A DNA stretch of 64,000 nt from Nageia nagi (taxonomy: Eukaryota > Pinophyta): positions 180,172,001 through 180,236,000 of the forward strand of contig JBITNC010000001.1 of assembly GCA_050084985.1 (NCBI GenBank). Direction: 5' to 3'. Below the pieces are notes generated by a model. That model did no database searches. It saw only the letters and a list, made by a program, of their open reading frames with translations, and was not told the origin of the DNA. This document shows, piece after piece, positions 21,541 to 33,917 of the stretch. Numbering within the stretch: position 1 is the first letter of the stretch; the number at the start of each line of letters is the position of its first letter. The position numbers and the translations under genes are program-made.

Positions 21541-23165
21541 AGAAAAAAGGAAAATTAGGAAGAAGAGTGGGAGAACAAATTTCAAATTTGAAGAGTATGA
21601 GGAGAATGAAGCAACATAAGACAAGAAATATGACAAATTGGAGAGGAAGGAATCGACAATGCATGTGATAGGTGAGCTTTCTTTACCACGATGGACCCAC
21701 CTGTTGGGGGGAGGGTACCTCATGAATTTTAGGGAGAAAAAACCAAAATGAGATGTCAAGATTGTACATGGGCATACTAGTGGAACTTCAAAGGGTGGAA
21801 TAAGAGAAGGGCATGCCCGAGATTGTATTGCCAAATGAGATAATTGAAAGGATTGAATCCACAAGAAAGTCATCCTTGATTGGCAAATTTATGGGGAATA
21901 GACCAATAATGGAGAATATCAAGAGATAGATGAAAGCAAATTGGATAATAAAAGGTTCAATAGAAATTATCACTCTTTCATGTGATTTCTTAGTCTTTGA
22001 ATTTAATGTGGAAGAGGATCTTGAATGGATACTCTAGAATGGTACTTTGGCTTTAGACTTGAAAAAGAATCCTTTGATGTAGTATCATTATGGATAACAC
22101 TCCCAAATCTACTGCTTGATTTTTAGTGCGTTGATGTGATAGAAGCAGTTGAAAATGCACTAGGCTCCTTTATACGTATGGATCAATATACAAACATAGA
22201 TGCTATAAAACTCCTACAACACAAACTATGTCACAAAAATAAAAAATGAGTGCGTATATGATATATTTTACGATCTAAAGTCAAAGACATTTTCAGCTAC
22301 TATCTAAAGCCAATGACATGTTCAGTATGTAAGATCTATGGCTATCTTGCAAAAAATTTCCTAGCAAGACGTCCATAGGAGAAAAGAAAGAGACCACATC
22401 AAGAGTGGAGACAAAAAGGGAGAATAAATGAGGATCCAAACCTAGGATAGGGGAAAGGCAAAGAAAAAGAGATGGAAGGTTCATCAAATGAGGTACAACA
22501 TGCAATGAAAGATGCACAAGATAGTCTACTTGAGATCATAATGGACAATAAAAAATCTGCAAAGAAGAATAAGAATATGAATGAAGATCCAAACTCAACA
22601 AAGCAAAATCTAGCAAAGTAGAATCCAACACTGTAAAATCCTTTTGATATCTTGCATGATATTACTGAGGAAACTATTAATGGAATCAAGGATTTGTTGG
22701 TATCACAAGTGATGGAAACTCGATTTGAACAAACTCAAACTTTAAAAGATGACAACAATAAAACACAAGTTAAAGAGAATGACAAAAGTGAATCAGCGTT
22801 GGCAGAAGATGAAGAAACTTCAAAGGATGAAAGAGATTAAGACGATTCCCAGAAAGAAGATAAAGAACAAGAAAATAGAGAAATAGAAGAGGAGGAATAG
22901 TAAAGGGGGGGAAGAATAAGAGTGGGAAAATAAGGTATCAAAAAAGAAGAAGGAAAGATAAAGAGCAAATAAAAATAAAGAAAACAAACATCTAGGTATT
23001 AATGGAAATACAAGGAGTACAATAGATGTTGGTAGAACGGGAAGGGAAGCATAATCAAATTAAGAACTGAATAATACAAATATTAAAGAACTTCAAAGTG
23101 GATCAAAATGAGGTAAGAATAAGAGGAAAGTGGAGGTGGAAAACCCACCTCAAGAAAGGTTAAAT
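21541..23165 (+). pseudogene. LINE ORF1 relic, DUF4283-like
   Basis: About 21815-22240 reads EIVLPNEIIERIESTRKSSL, then IGKFMGNRPIMENI, FLVFEFNVEEDLEW, VVSLWITLPNLL, ENALGSFIRMDQYTN. This follows the DUF4283 pattern of plant L1 ORF1 proteins (ligand RNA-binding-like: GKF-G-RP, F-F----E, W--LP-LP, G--I--D--T). The rest, to about 23165, is very rich in Lys and Glu, as ORF1 tails often are. Several stops interrupt it. ORF1 products bind element RNA; this copy is dead. Confidence 0.6.
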
Positions 23166-25496
23166 GAAGATTCTATGTTGGAATATAAGGGGATGCAACC
23201 TCTTTAGCAAACAAAGAGTTGCAAGAGAGACAACAAAAGAATATCAACTAGACATAATAACTTTATAAGAAACAAAGAGCAAGCAAGAACAACAAGATAA
23301 AGAATTCGGAACAAGGTAAAACTAGAAACAATAAATGTTGTAGTTAAAGTAGGGGGTCTAGCTATTATGTGGAATCCCTTAATAGTGAAACTCCAAAGAT
23401 TACAATGTAAAACCTCAATATGTATGTAAGTCAAAATAGAAAGCATGACTAATAATTTCTCTTTTGTTTTGTCTAATGTGTAGTCTTCCAAAATGATTAG
23501 TACGAAAAAAATCTAAGAAATGTTAATGGAGTACACAAAGCAATTTCAAGATGAACCATGGATATCGGGAGGAGATTTAAATTCATCTTTAAACTTAGAA
23601 TATAAGTATGGAGGGAGGCCAAATTTGTCAAAAAGTATGGAAGGTTTGAGGACTTTCTTAGACAAGATGGGACTTGTTGACTTGAACTAAAACGAATCAA
23701 TTACACATGGTTCAATAGAAGATGTGGTAGAAACTTCATTCAAAGGAGATTGGATAGAATGCTTGTTTGAATGGATTGGTGGAGGAATATTATAACAACT
23801 ATCTTAGATCTTTGCCAAGAATAGCATCATATTATTTTCATTACTTCTAGATGTGAATCCACAAAAAAGAAATAAATCTCCTTTTAAATTTGAATTCATG
23901 TAAATGAAGCACCCATATTTTAAGAAAAAGTTGGAAGAATGGTGGAAAATAAAGATAAAAGGTTCAACAATGTTTAGACTCTTTAAAAAGTTAGGGGAAA
24001 TCAAAATAAAACTGAAGCAATGGAATAAAAGTGTTTTTCAAGATGTTAGAGTTATGAGAAAATTCATTGGAGGCAAAAATTAAGAGTAACATGGCTTCAA
24101 GAAGGGGATAAGAATACAAAATTCTTTAGATAAACAACCTTGAGGAGTATGAGTTTCAATAGAATCATTGCAATTAAGAAAGCAAATGGAAAGACTACAA
24201 CAAATATTCAAGAGATAAAGAACGAAGGAGAATCCTTTTATAAAAAGTTACTGACATCAGATCAAAGAGAAGATAAGAGAGCTATATCAAGGATTATGGA
24301 ATACATTCCTTAGATTATTAACCAAGAGATGAATGATGAATTACAAAAAAAGTTTATTAGAGAGAAAATTAAGAAAACAATTTTTAAAATGAACAAAAAT
24401 AAGGCTTCATATCTAGATGGATTCCAAGCAAGATTTTTTCAAACCAATTGGGAAGTGATGGGACAAGATGTGGAGGATGCAATTATGGAATTCATTAAGA
24501 ATAATTCACTATTAAAGGTGTGGAACATTGCCTTTCTAGTTTTAATACCAAAATATCAGGTAACAAAAGAATATAAGGACTAAATACCAATATGTCTTTG
24601 AAATGTAGTGTATAAGTTTATAACCAAAATTATGGCAAAAATACCAAAAAAAGATATTACTAGAATTAATCTTGTTCGAACAAGATGGGTTTGTATAGGG
24701 AAGATAAATAAAAGATGACATAATACTAGTGCATGAAATCTTACAATCCATCAACATAAAAAAAGAAGAAGCAATGATATTAAAATTAGATATGGAGAAA
24801 GCATATGATAGGGTATATTGGAATTTTATGAACCAAATAATTCAAAGCTTTGGATTCTAAAAGAAATGGAGGAGTTGGATTATGGAATGCTTCACCACTT
24901 CAAAAGTCTCAGTTATTATTAACAATGAGTCAAGAAGAGGCCTTAAACAAGGAGATCCAATATCCACATTATCTATTTATAATTATATCGGAAGCACAAG
25001 GAAGAGCCTTAAAACAAAGAGCAAGAGGAGGAAGCATATAAAAAATAATACTAGTAAGGAATTATGAGGCTACTACCCATCATTAATTTGTTGATGATAC
25101 AATCTTGACAAAATAAGTAAACTTGACTGAAGGAAGACATTTAAGGAGACTCTCAACCTATATGAAAAAGCCTCCCATTAAAAGGTATATCTTCAAAGGA
25201 TAAAGTTATGTTTCCTGAACTTTTTGTAAGAAAAATAAAAGAGGCTAATGAAAATATGGGGATGTAAGGTTGATCAACTACCAACAATATATCTAGGAAT
25301 GCCTTATTTATAAGAAGAAAAAAGATTAAGTTTTGGGATTTTGTAATAGAGAAAATTAATATTAAATTGGCAAGATGGAAAGGAAAAATGTTATGTAGGT
25401 AAACTTCTCATTAGACACACCCTAATAAGCATGCTAATTTCCAGTAGTTTGGTTTTCAAAATTCTTGTAGGAATATGCAAAAAGATAGATAATATG
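23166..25496 (+). pseudogene. LINE ORF2, endonuclease and reverse transcriptase part
   Basis: The endonuclease starts with ILCWNIRGCN (about 23170) and LDIITLXETK, followed by GGLAIMWNP, SGGDLN (23568-23582; family form GGDFN) and YTWFNRR...RRLDRML. The RT follows: WLQEGDKNTKFF (24093), KMNKNKASYLDGF (24388; family form P-GPDG, so altered), LIPK near 24544, LKLDMEKAYDRVYW with the motif A Asp (24782), RRGLKQGDPIS (24930) and FVDDTIL (25087), the F-DD catalytic core. There are many stops and shifts. The product would nick target DNA and prime reverse transcription on it. The frame continues at 33918 beyond the Copia insertion. Confidence 0.8.
25492..25496. repeat. Target site duplication ATATG, left copy
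   Basis: ATATG directly precedes the left LTR (TGAGAGAATTG) and is repeated exactly at 33913-33917 after the right LTR. Five bases is the normal Copia duplication length. Confidence 0.95.
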
Positions 25497-25996
25497 TGAG
25501 AGAATTGAACTACAACATAAACAACTCTAAACTCCTAAGATCACATGAAAGCTCATGATACATATCTTACAAACTCACAAAGCAATCTCACAAAGATAAC
25601 ACAAGATGTAAATAGTTCCTCTAACTAGGAGTACATCCACTAACTAGATATCATTTCATTCATAAACATGAATCTCTTACGATTCTCCTAACTCATCTGC
25701 TAAACACTATCCTATAGCAAGGCTTTACTCCACAAATTGATGTGTGATCTCAAAGAGGGAACCTTCTATTTATACGCCAAAATCCTTCTTTGGATCACTC
25801 TTTTATCCAATGTACAAAAGCATGACATACACATCCTTTTACCCAAGGGGCATGCTCATGACATGGAGTGTAGGACAAGTTACATTATCATATTCATTTA
25901 AATACTTAAGGTATCAAATGATACCCTTAAGTATTAGTGAACTTACATAGAAGATTATTATATAACCTTTACAATAATGCATTGTACATTCCAACA
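25497..25996 (-). repeat. 3' LTR of the Copia element at 25497-33912
   Basis: Starts TGAGAGAATTGAAC and ends ACATTCCAACA; 500 bp, colinear with 33413-33912. It contains the block CTTTTACCCAAGGGGCATGC and TTTAAATACTTAAGGTATC, also found in the related LTR at 44554-45071. Confidence 0.95.
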
Positions 25997-26005
25997 CTCC
26001 CTCTT
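25997..26005 (-). promoter_or_regulatory. Polypurine tract
   Basis: The minus strand reads AAGAGGGAG immediately before the 3' LTR. This is where plus-strand DNA synthesis is primed in LTR elements. Confidence 0.8.
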
Positions 26006-26690
26006 AATGTAATATTGGGATAGAGCGAATAAGAGAGAAGAAAGAAAGAAATTAAGAGAGTTCTCCTCCAAATAGATACAATGAAGATGAGAACTATTTA
26101 CATATTTGTGAAGTAAGAAAAATCTAGTTTGAGACTCACTACTTTGGCAAATACAATCATTAACCACAACTGGTTTCAATGTACATGAAGTAGTCATCCA
26201 ATTGGAAGTCATGAAGAGTCTCCAAGAGATTACATACATGAAGTAAGTAACCTACAATCTCAAAGGAACTTGCAAGTCATAATAGCTCAAGTAACAAGAT
26301 CAGTTAGATGCAACATATTCATATCAACAAGGATAGATGAATCACACAAATGCCATCATAAACTGATTAATGGTGCATTATAAATCATCAAGAAGATGCC
26401 AAGCCAAAACTCAATCACCTGCTGTATATAAAATATGTGTTGATTATCATTATAAAATAGAGCATGCACATACGAGTTCCTCACATATGGATAACTAAAT
26501 AGTGTCAAAAAATACAAAAATTTCTCACATGAATAACTAAACAGTGTTAGATTGGCGAATCTTTTTACTTTAAAAATTTGTACAATAAGTTCCTCACGCA
26601 AAGCGAACTTACCACAAAGGTGTACAACAAAATCAACATTATATAATACAAAATCCTCCTAGGGGTGAAGTAGTCATCACAAACATGAAT

Positions 26691-29600
26691 TCAAACTTTA
26701 CTCCCCCTTGAGGGCAACTTCACCAACCTGATAACATCCTTAAGCTTACAAAAATGAGTTTCTAGGAGGGACTTGGTGAATAAATCAACAAAGTTCAAGG
26801 TGGATGGATAATACTCTAGGTGTATGATGCCATCAAGAACCTTCTCTTTGATAAAATGGGTATGGATTTTTACATGTTTTATTCTCTGATGGAACATAAG
26901 ATTCTTAGCCAAAGAAATAGCTGACTGATTATTTGAAAAAATCAAAGATGAGCCACCTTGCTCATATCCAATTTCTTTCAGAAGATGTCTTAGCCAAATG
27001 GCTTTTTGGGTTGCAATAGACACGACACAGTATTCAGCTTCTATGGTGCAAAGAGAAATAGTAGGCTGCTTTTTGGAAGCCCAAGAGATAGCACCTGAAC
27101 CAATGCTAAACACATATGCAAAGGTTGATTTCCTATCATCTCTATCTCCTCCATAATCAAAATCTAAGAATCCAAAGAGAACAAATGAGGGTAACTTAGA
27201 ATACTTGAGAGCAAGATCCTTAGTCCTTGCAACATAGCTCAAAATTTGCTTAATAGCATTGAGGTGCTCAACATATGGTTTCTGCTTGAATCATGCCATC
27301 AGATTCACTACAAAGGTAATATCTGGCTTGGATATAGTCAAATACAAAATACTACCAATTAATTACTTGTAAGTTGTAGCATCAACTAATTGAGAGTTGG
27401 AGCTTAGAGAAATAATGATTCTAGAAGAAACTGGGATCGCAACATATCTACACTCTTCAATTCCAAATTTTTGCAAGATGTCTGATATATATTTAGATTG
27501 ATTGAGATAAGTACAATCCTTGTATTGATACCAACATTACCTTAAGTATGGATATGTACTCTTGAATGATTTCTTCATTATTTTCAGTTATTTCAAATAT
27601 TACCTTAAGTTTGGATATGCACTCTTGAATGATTTCTTCATTATTCTCAGTTATCAGAAGATCATCCACATAAAGGAGAATCAAGACCACATCTTTTCTC
27701 TGATTGAGCACATATAGATTAGAGTTAGAAAAACACTTGGAGAAACCAATGTCTGCAAAATACCTTGAAATCTTCTTGTACCAGGTTTTAGATGCTTATT
27801 TAAATCCATATAATGACTCCTTTAGCATGCATACAAAGGACTTTTTATCTTCCACAATGAACCCTTCTAGTTGATTTATGAAGATTTTCACATCTAAGTC
27901 ACCATTGAGAAATGCACTCTTAACATCAAATTGAAAAACTTTCCATCTATGAATTGTAGAAAGAATAAGGATAATTCTCACAGTAGGCATCTTTGCCACA
28001 GGAGCAAAGGTTTCCTCATAATCTACATCATATTTCTAAGCAAAAACTTTGGCTACTAATCTTATCTTGTATTTCTCAATATCTCCAACAGAATTGAACT
28101 TGACCTTGTAGACCCACTTATTGCCAATCATATTCTTCTTATTGGGATAAGAAACTAAATCTCAAGTTTCATTTTTCATAAACGTCTTATACTCTACTTT
28201 CATGGCTTCCATCCAACATTCGTGCTTAAAAGCTTCTTTGAAGGTTAAGGGCTCATGCTTGTCAATCTTGGTAAATAAGAATTTGTTTAAGGTTATGCTT
28301 CTTGTTACCCTTTGAGTTGGAGAGTTTTGTTCTTGAGGTGACTTGTCTATATCAAAATCTAACTAACTAGGTGCAACTAAAGAGTCCTTTGGATCATCAA
28401 CATCCTCATTAGAAGTAAATTCTTTAGGAAGATCATTGAATTTTACATCCTTTGAAACAAACATGGCTTTATAGGCTAGAGAGTAGAGCTTGTAACCTCT
28501 ATGTTGACTGTTATAACCAACAAAGATGCATTTTTTAGCCTTTTTATCTAACTTTTTCATTTTCTCATAAACAATGTAGGAGAATGCTTCACAACCAAAC
28601 ACCTTAAGGTGAAAAATGTTAGGTTTTCTTTTTAACCATGCCTCAAAAGGAGTTTTACCCTAAATGATTTTTATGGGACACCTATTTCAGATGTAAATAA
28701 CAGTGCTTACTGTTTCACCCCACAAAAAACTAGGAAGATTACCCAACATGCATCTAACCATTTCCATAATTATTCTATTTTTCCTTTTGGTAACACCATT
28801 CTACTGAGGAGTGTAAAGAATCATAAATTAACTCTTGATTTTATACTTAGCACAATAGTCATTGAACTAATTGTTGTTATATTCTTCCCCATTATCTAAT
28901 CTCAACATCTTAATTTTAAGGTTAATTTGATTCTCAATAAAAGCTTTTAAAATTTTAAAAATCTCAAAGGTTTGATCTTTGTGCTCAAGTAGATATTAAA
29001 AGGTCATTCTACTAAAATCATCAATGAAGTTCAAGACGTAAGATGCTCTTCCATGCGACTTAGTCTGAAATGGATCCATTAAATTTGAATGCATAAGTTG
29101 TAAAGGTTGAGATGCTCTTGTTGCCTTATCTTTTTCAAACTTTTATCTATGCATCTTGCAAGAATGCACTTCTCGCATAGACCAATTGAAGAAGAAAATG
29201 AAGGCAATCCTTCCACAAGTTTTTGGTCTTTCATGATTTGAATACTCTTGTAGTTAAGGTGCCCTAAACATTGGTGCCAAAGATTACTTTAGAACACACA
29301 CTTGTAGCAAAACATATCTTTGATGGAACTTGATCCATAATGTAAAGATCATCTTTCACTGATCTTTTAACCAAAGTGGCAAGTCCTTTCTTAATGTACC
29401 AGGATTGAGATTCGAACTCAAATGAGTACCCTTTTCTAGCAACTTAGATCATAGAGAGAAGGTTCATCCTTAACTTAAGCATATAGAGAACATTTTCAAA
29501 AACTTTCTTGTGAATCAATACACTTTTAATGCCTTGGATTTCAAGGGTAGAGATATCACTTATCACAACTGCATATTTTTTATACTTGTGAAAGTTCTCA

Positions 29601-30658
29601 AACTTTTCATTTTCAAAGCAAAGGTGATTAGTGTAACCAAATTCAACAATCCAATCAGATAAAAAAGAGCAAGACATGGAGTAAAAAGCTACAAAACTAG
29701 CTTGAACATTCTTCTTTTCTTTGAAATTTTTTATATTACGATTACCTTGATTCTTTTTTTCTTTTTTCTTTTTGTAGCAATCAACTTCTTTGTAACCTTG
29801 GATGCCATAATAGTTATAATTACCATCAGATTTTTTGTTAGAATATGGATTGTTTGATTTACCTTTTCCATCTCTTTGGTTGAAATGGTTGTTGTTGTCA
29901 TTGTTCTTGCTACTATTGTTATTGTTCCCATTGTTACCGTTGTTGCCATTACCTTTTTTTTCAATCCTTTTGGAGGAAGAAGGATAAGATTTCTTTTGAT
30001 GGTTGAACTTCATTTTGAAATGAGTTTTGGTTGTTCTAAGAGTAATGTTATTATTTTTAAGAGAAAAAATGAACACCTTTTTGTTAAAGGTTTTTTTATA
30101 CTTCAAAAGGAGCTTAAAAAGGTTTTTAAGGGAGAAGACTTCTTCTTCATCATCAAGCTTTGTTTTTATAACCATCACAAAATTTTCAAATTTTAAAGAA
30201 AGGCTTTGAAGAATTATGAAGACCATGAACTCATCATTGATCCAATTGCATCCACAAGCAACAAGTTGGGTCATTAGGTTAATGATTTTGTTTAAGTAGA
30301 TTGCAACATTTTCATCTTCCCTTTGATGAGATTGAAGCAACTTTTGGAGAATGATAAACTTTCTTGAAAACTTTAACCTAAGATAGATTTGTTTAAGCTT
30401 ATCCCAAGCTTCTTTTATCAAGGTTGAAGAGGAAATCATCAGGAATACATCATCTAAAACTGCACGGAAGATCATGAAGGTTGCCAACTCATTCTTTGTG
30501 TTATAAGCCTATAGTGCCTTCTCATCTGTAGGAGGTACAAGGTTTTTTTTTACTATTTGCCAAAGCTTTTTTACCTACAATTTAGCTCTCGTTTGAGGTT
30601 CCCAAATCCCATAATTCAAACCATCAACAATGTGTTTGGGTAAAAAGGAGTCTCTCAT
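26691..30658 (-). pseudogene. Copia gag-pol polyprotein, degraded
   Basis: The gag start is an ATG at 30658 (MRDSFLPKHIVDGLNYGIWE), with the gag body in one open frame 30487-29444 including an Asn/Lys-rich tail. The protease motif is WIVEFGYTNHLC, where the usual DSG is EFG, so the active site is lost. Integrase shows WHQCLGHLN and CEKC, then MHSNLMDP (first catalytic Asp now Asn), RLDNGEEY, and NGVTKRKNR (catalytic Glu now Lys). RT shows VFQFDVKSAFLNGDL (27950-27905) and LLYVDDLLI (27690). RNase H (27242-26691) has DFDYGGD, TIEAEY and FSNNQSAISLAK, where the usual CDNQ Asp is Asn. Total span of ~1320 codons is normal for Copia. Several stops lie between these blocks. Confidence 0.9.
27538..27660 (-). 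repeat. In-frame 63 bp tandem duplication in the RT
   Basis: TACCTTAAGT-TGGATATG-ACT and the following bases occur at 27538 and again at 27601, differing at only a few positions. In protein terms the segment ITENNEEIIQE is repeated just after the YVDD core, adding 21 residues to the RT. Confidence 0.9.
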
Positions 30659-31570
30659 TTGCTACATAAGAATGTGAAAAATAATAAGCATGTGGTTCAA
30701 TAAACAACATTATATGTTAAATTTTAACCAAGTAAATAATACATGTTAATTTTAACACTAGTGACATGCTTGATTTGATTTACAAGTGCAAATGTTTTAC
30801 AACTCAAATAATAACCAATGTATCCAAATACATTTCTCATCTCAAGAACCATAGATTTGGAGTGACATTGTTGAGATTTATTTTCTTATCTAAAATTAAG
30901 CCTTCACTTAGATGCCCATACAAGAGGAGCCCAAGTACTACCAATTCTCAATTAGTTTGCCTTGGTCAGTATTATACTCTCATAAGGAGGAGTACCTACT
31001 ATTTTGAAAGTTATGATGTTTATTGGATTGGCCAAATTATTAATCTTGATTAGGTTTTAAGTTATCCTCTTAGGTTATCAGAATAATCCCTAAATGGATG
31101 TGTGGATATGTGATATCACTACACATATACCTGTCCACCTATTGGACTTATGTCTAGACCAATAGAGGATTTAGGGGCAATTGAAAAGTACAAATGTTTC
31201 ACCATTTGGATCATCAGACTTAAAAGTTTTAGTTCGTCTATCTTCACCTCATGGGTCCCCAAACAAGTCATGTTGTGGAATGTACATGTGGATTTGTTCA
31301 TTTTAGGGGGTTGCTCATATCAACGTTTGTGTTTTTGTTTGCATAATCAAATAAATCAAAGTGTGAAACATGAAATAAAAGAACATAAGTAAAAATAACA
31401 TCCATTCAAAATTTGAAACCTAAGTGTCCAATGGGTTTTGTTTACCAACCCCTAAAGGACATCTTTACATCAATCCTAATTTTGCATAAGTCTATTCTTA
31501 TATAAGGAAGTAAATTTCATTATAACTTAAGTTTTTAATTAATAAACATGTATTATTGACTTAAAAAATC

Positions 31571-31735
31571 TAAGTCCTAAGCATGGACTATTAATTTAAA
31601 ATATTTAAGTCCTAGACATGTACCATGAACTTGAAATATTTAAGTTCTAGGCATTTAACTTAAAAAATTAAGTAAAAAACATGCATCACTTAAAAAATTT
31701 AAGTCCTATGCATGTACCATTAACTTATATTGCAT
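31571..31735. repeat. ~35 bp tandem repeat, about five units
   Basis: Units with TAAGTCCTA-GCATG begin at 31571, 31606, 31641, about 31669 and 31700, with spacing 28-35 bp. They vary in completeness. The array lies in the non-coding leader of the Copia element. Confidence 0.75.
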
Positions 31736-32849
31736 TTATCTATCACTTTCCAAAAACAATACTTAGCATGTATAAAAAAAATTAAGAATCATGCATTATC
31801 ACTTTTGCATAAGTTACCAAAAAAATAGATATGCAATATTTTATATGATATGCTATAAACAATTAAGAAATATAAATTCCCCCTTTTACTTAAAAAATGG
31901 CATTTAAAAAAAATAGCATTATCCCCTTTTTCATATAAAACCTTTTTTTTTTTATTGCCATACTTAAAAAAAAATTACTCCTAGGTATTGAAAAAAAAAT
32001 TCCATTTTTAAGTAAAAAAAATCTCTCTTAGTACTTCAAAATAGCACTATGTTAGTCAACAAAGGATATAGTGTTAAAATTTTATTTCCTTTAGCAATTA
32101 TATTTTAAACACTTAGGAAATAATTTTCTTTAAGACTAACCACATAAGAGAAATGATGACATGTTATTAATGCAATTTTGTCCTTATAAGGTAATTTTAA
32201 ATGCACTTTTGGCAAGTAGAAAGGAAAACGTATAAGCAACCATAAAATAAATAAAATGATAGTTTTATGGGCAAAAAGGTTTTCAAACATTTATTGAAGG
32301 AGAGGAGACAATTTTCCCTTAAGTAGAAGATTAAGAAAAAAGAAGGGAGGTACGAGATGGTGGAAGCAGAGACCAAGAGACCAGAAGGAGGCTTGGAGAT
32401 GGTGGCGATAAGACAGAAGGAGGACCACACACGCAGAGCCCACATTAAACCCTACCCTTCTCTCTTCCATGGTAGCGGATTAAAATGTAGCTGCAGATTG
32501 AAGGAGAGAAAGGAAAAAAATAAGTAGCCATGTGAAGAAGCAGCCATGTGGGGAATCAGCAGGGTTGCAATCGCGAGGAGAAGCAGCTACGAGGAGAAGG
32601 ATTAGAGGAGGCAAAGCAACATGCAGGCCACCAAAGGAGATGGCGTGGGTGTTAAGAGAGGTTGATGAAGGCTTGGTGAGGGCTTGGCAGGAGAAGGAGA
32701 AAGCCAGTCTCAATAAAAAATGTCAATTTATTTATTGAATACACTTTGGTTCTGAAAAAAAAACTTAACCCAAAAAAAAAAGCTACGCAAGAGCCAAATT
32801 TGGGAGACAGGGAAGACAAGTAAAAGTTTTAAAATTGTATTAAAAGATT

Positions 32850-32874
32850 GTATATATATATATATATATATATA
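32850..32874. repeat. (TA)12 microsatellite
   Basis: An uninterrupted TA run, about 540 bp from the Copia primer-binding site. A longer run occupies the matching place in the related fragment at 44010-44050. Confidence 0.95.
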
Positions 32875-33398
32875 CTATTTTATTTCTGTGTATAGATTTT
32901 AATATTTGAAAAAGTAAAAATTCCTTATCCCAAATGATATTCTCCACCCTCACCTTTTTAATATTAACTTTCATTATATTTTACACTACCATTTGTGTAA
33001 AAGAAACGTTCTATTGTTTATTTAAGCAAAGAATTGCATTTAAAATAGTGTTAGTAATAGCAATAATGTGTAAATTTTTTTTGAAAAATAATGCCCTCCA
33101 TTTTTATTTGTATACTAACCCCCCCTCCCTCATCTTTTTTTTTTAAACATTGTAGCAATTAAAAAATTACAAGTAACATAGGAGGTTAGCATAAACAATT
33201 TTTTTTGCAATTTTGTTAGCCATATCATGCTCAAAAGAACTAACACATAGAAAATAGTATGTTAGTAGCATGATGCAAAAAAAAGTAACCAAGAGAGAAG
33301 GAATTTATACCTTCTCTTAGTTTTACCTCATCAATGAAGGAATGAGGTGTAGAATGAATGAAGATCATCAAGTTGTAGAAGAAAAGCTTCAACACCAT

Positions 33399-33410
33399 GC
33401 TTTGATACCA
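33399..33410 (-). promoter_or_regulatory. Primer-binding site, initiator-Met tRNA type
   Basis: The minus strand reads TGGTATCAAAGC two bases inside the 5' LTR. This differs by one base from the plant initiator-Met primer site TGGTATCAGAGC and would prime minus-strand cDNA synthesis. Confidence 0.9.
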
Positions 33411-33412
33411 TA

Positions 33413-33912
33413 TGAGAGAATTGAACTATAACATGAACAACTCTAAACTTCTAAGATCACATGAAAGCTCACAATACACATTTAACAAACTTACAAAGCA
33501 ATCTCACAAAGATAACACAATATATAAGTGGTTCCTCCAACTAGAAGTACATCCACTTACTAGATCTCACTTCATTCACAAACATGAATCCCTTACAATT
33601 CTCATAACTTATCTCTTAAACACTATTCTATAGTAAGGCTTTTCTCTACAAATTGGTATGTGATCTCAAAGAGGGAGTATTCTATTTATAGGCCAAAATC
33701 CCTCTTTGGATCACCCTTTTATCCAATGTACAAAAGCATGACATACACATCCTTTTACCCAAGGGGCATGCTCATGAAATGGAGTGTAGGACAAATTACA
33801 TTATCATATTCATTTAAATACTTAAGGTATCAAATGATACCTTTAAGTATTAGTGAACTTATATAGAATATTATCACATAACCTTTACAATAATGCATTA
33901 TACATTCCAACA
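33413..33912 (-). repeat. 5' LTR of the Copia element at 25497-33912
   Basis: Starts TGAGAGAATTGAAC and ends ACATTCCAACA; exactly 500 bp like its partner. It would carry the element promoter, but no TATA box could be assigned with confidence. Confidence 0.95.
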
Positions 33913-33917
33913 ATATG
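33913..33917. repeat. Target site duplication ATATG, right copy
   Basis: Exact copy of 25492-25496. LINE sequence resumes straight after it (TGGTAGGTTTCTTTGG). Confidence 0.95.

Larger units (their letters stand above)
30659..33398 (-). other. Long untranslated leader of the Copia element
   Basis: About 2.7 kb lie between the primer-binding site and gag with no sustained frame. It contains a ~35 bp tandem repeat (31571-31735), A/T homopolymer-rich sequence (31850-32040), a GC-richer purine patch on plus (32340-32720) and a (TA)12 run (32850-32874). The last two features recur at the same distance from the primer site in the related fragment at 43660-44553. Short open frames at 32480-32738 look like chance products of the GC-rich patch. 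Confidence 0.7.
25497..33912 (-). mobile_element. Ty1/Copia retrotransposon, complete ends, minus strand
   Basis: Two 500 bp LTRs bound the element (25497-25996 and 33413-33912), flanked by an exact ATATG duplication. On the minus strand the order is 5' LTR, primer-binding site, a 2.7 kb leader, gag, protease, integrase, RT, RNase H, polypurine tract and 3' LTR, the Copia order. I counted about 45 mismatches between LTRs by eye (near 9%), so the insertion is old. It sits inside ORF2 of a LINE. The coding region has stops, shifts and lost catalytic residues, so it is not autonomous. Confidence 0.95.

Noticed and set aside
32480-32738. Open frames in the GC-rich Copia leader patch
   Set aside because: They arise on both strands from a purine-rich patch with few stop-forming words; not conserved in the related leader fragment.
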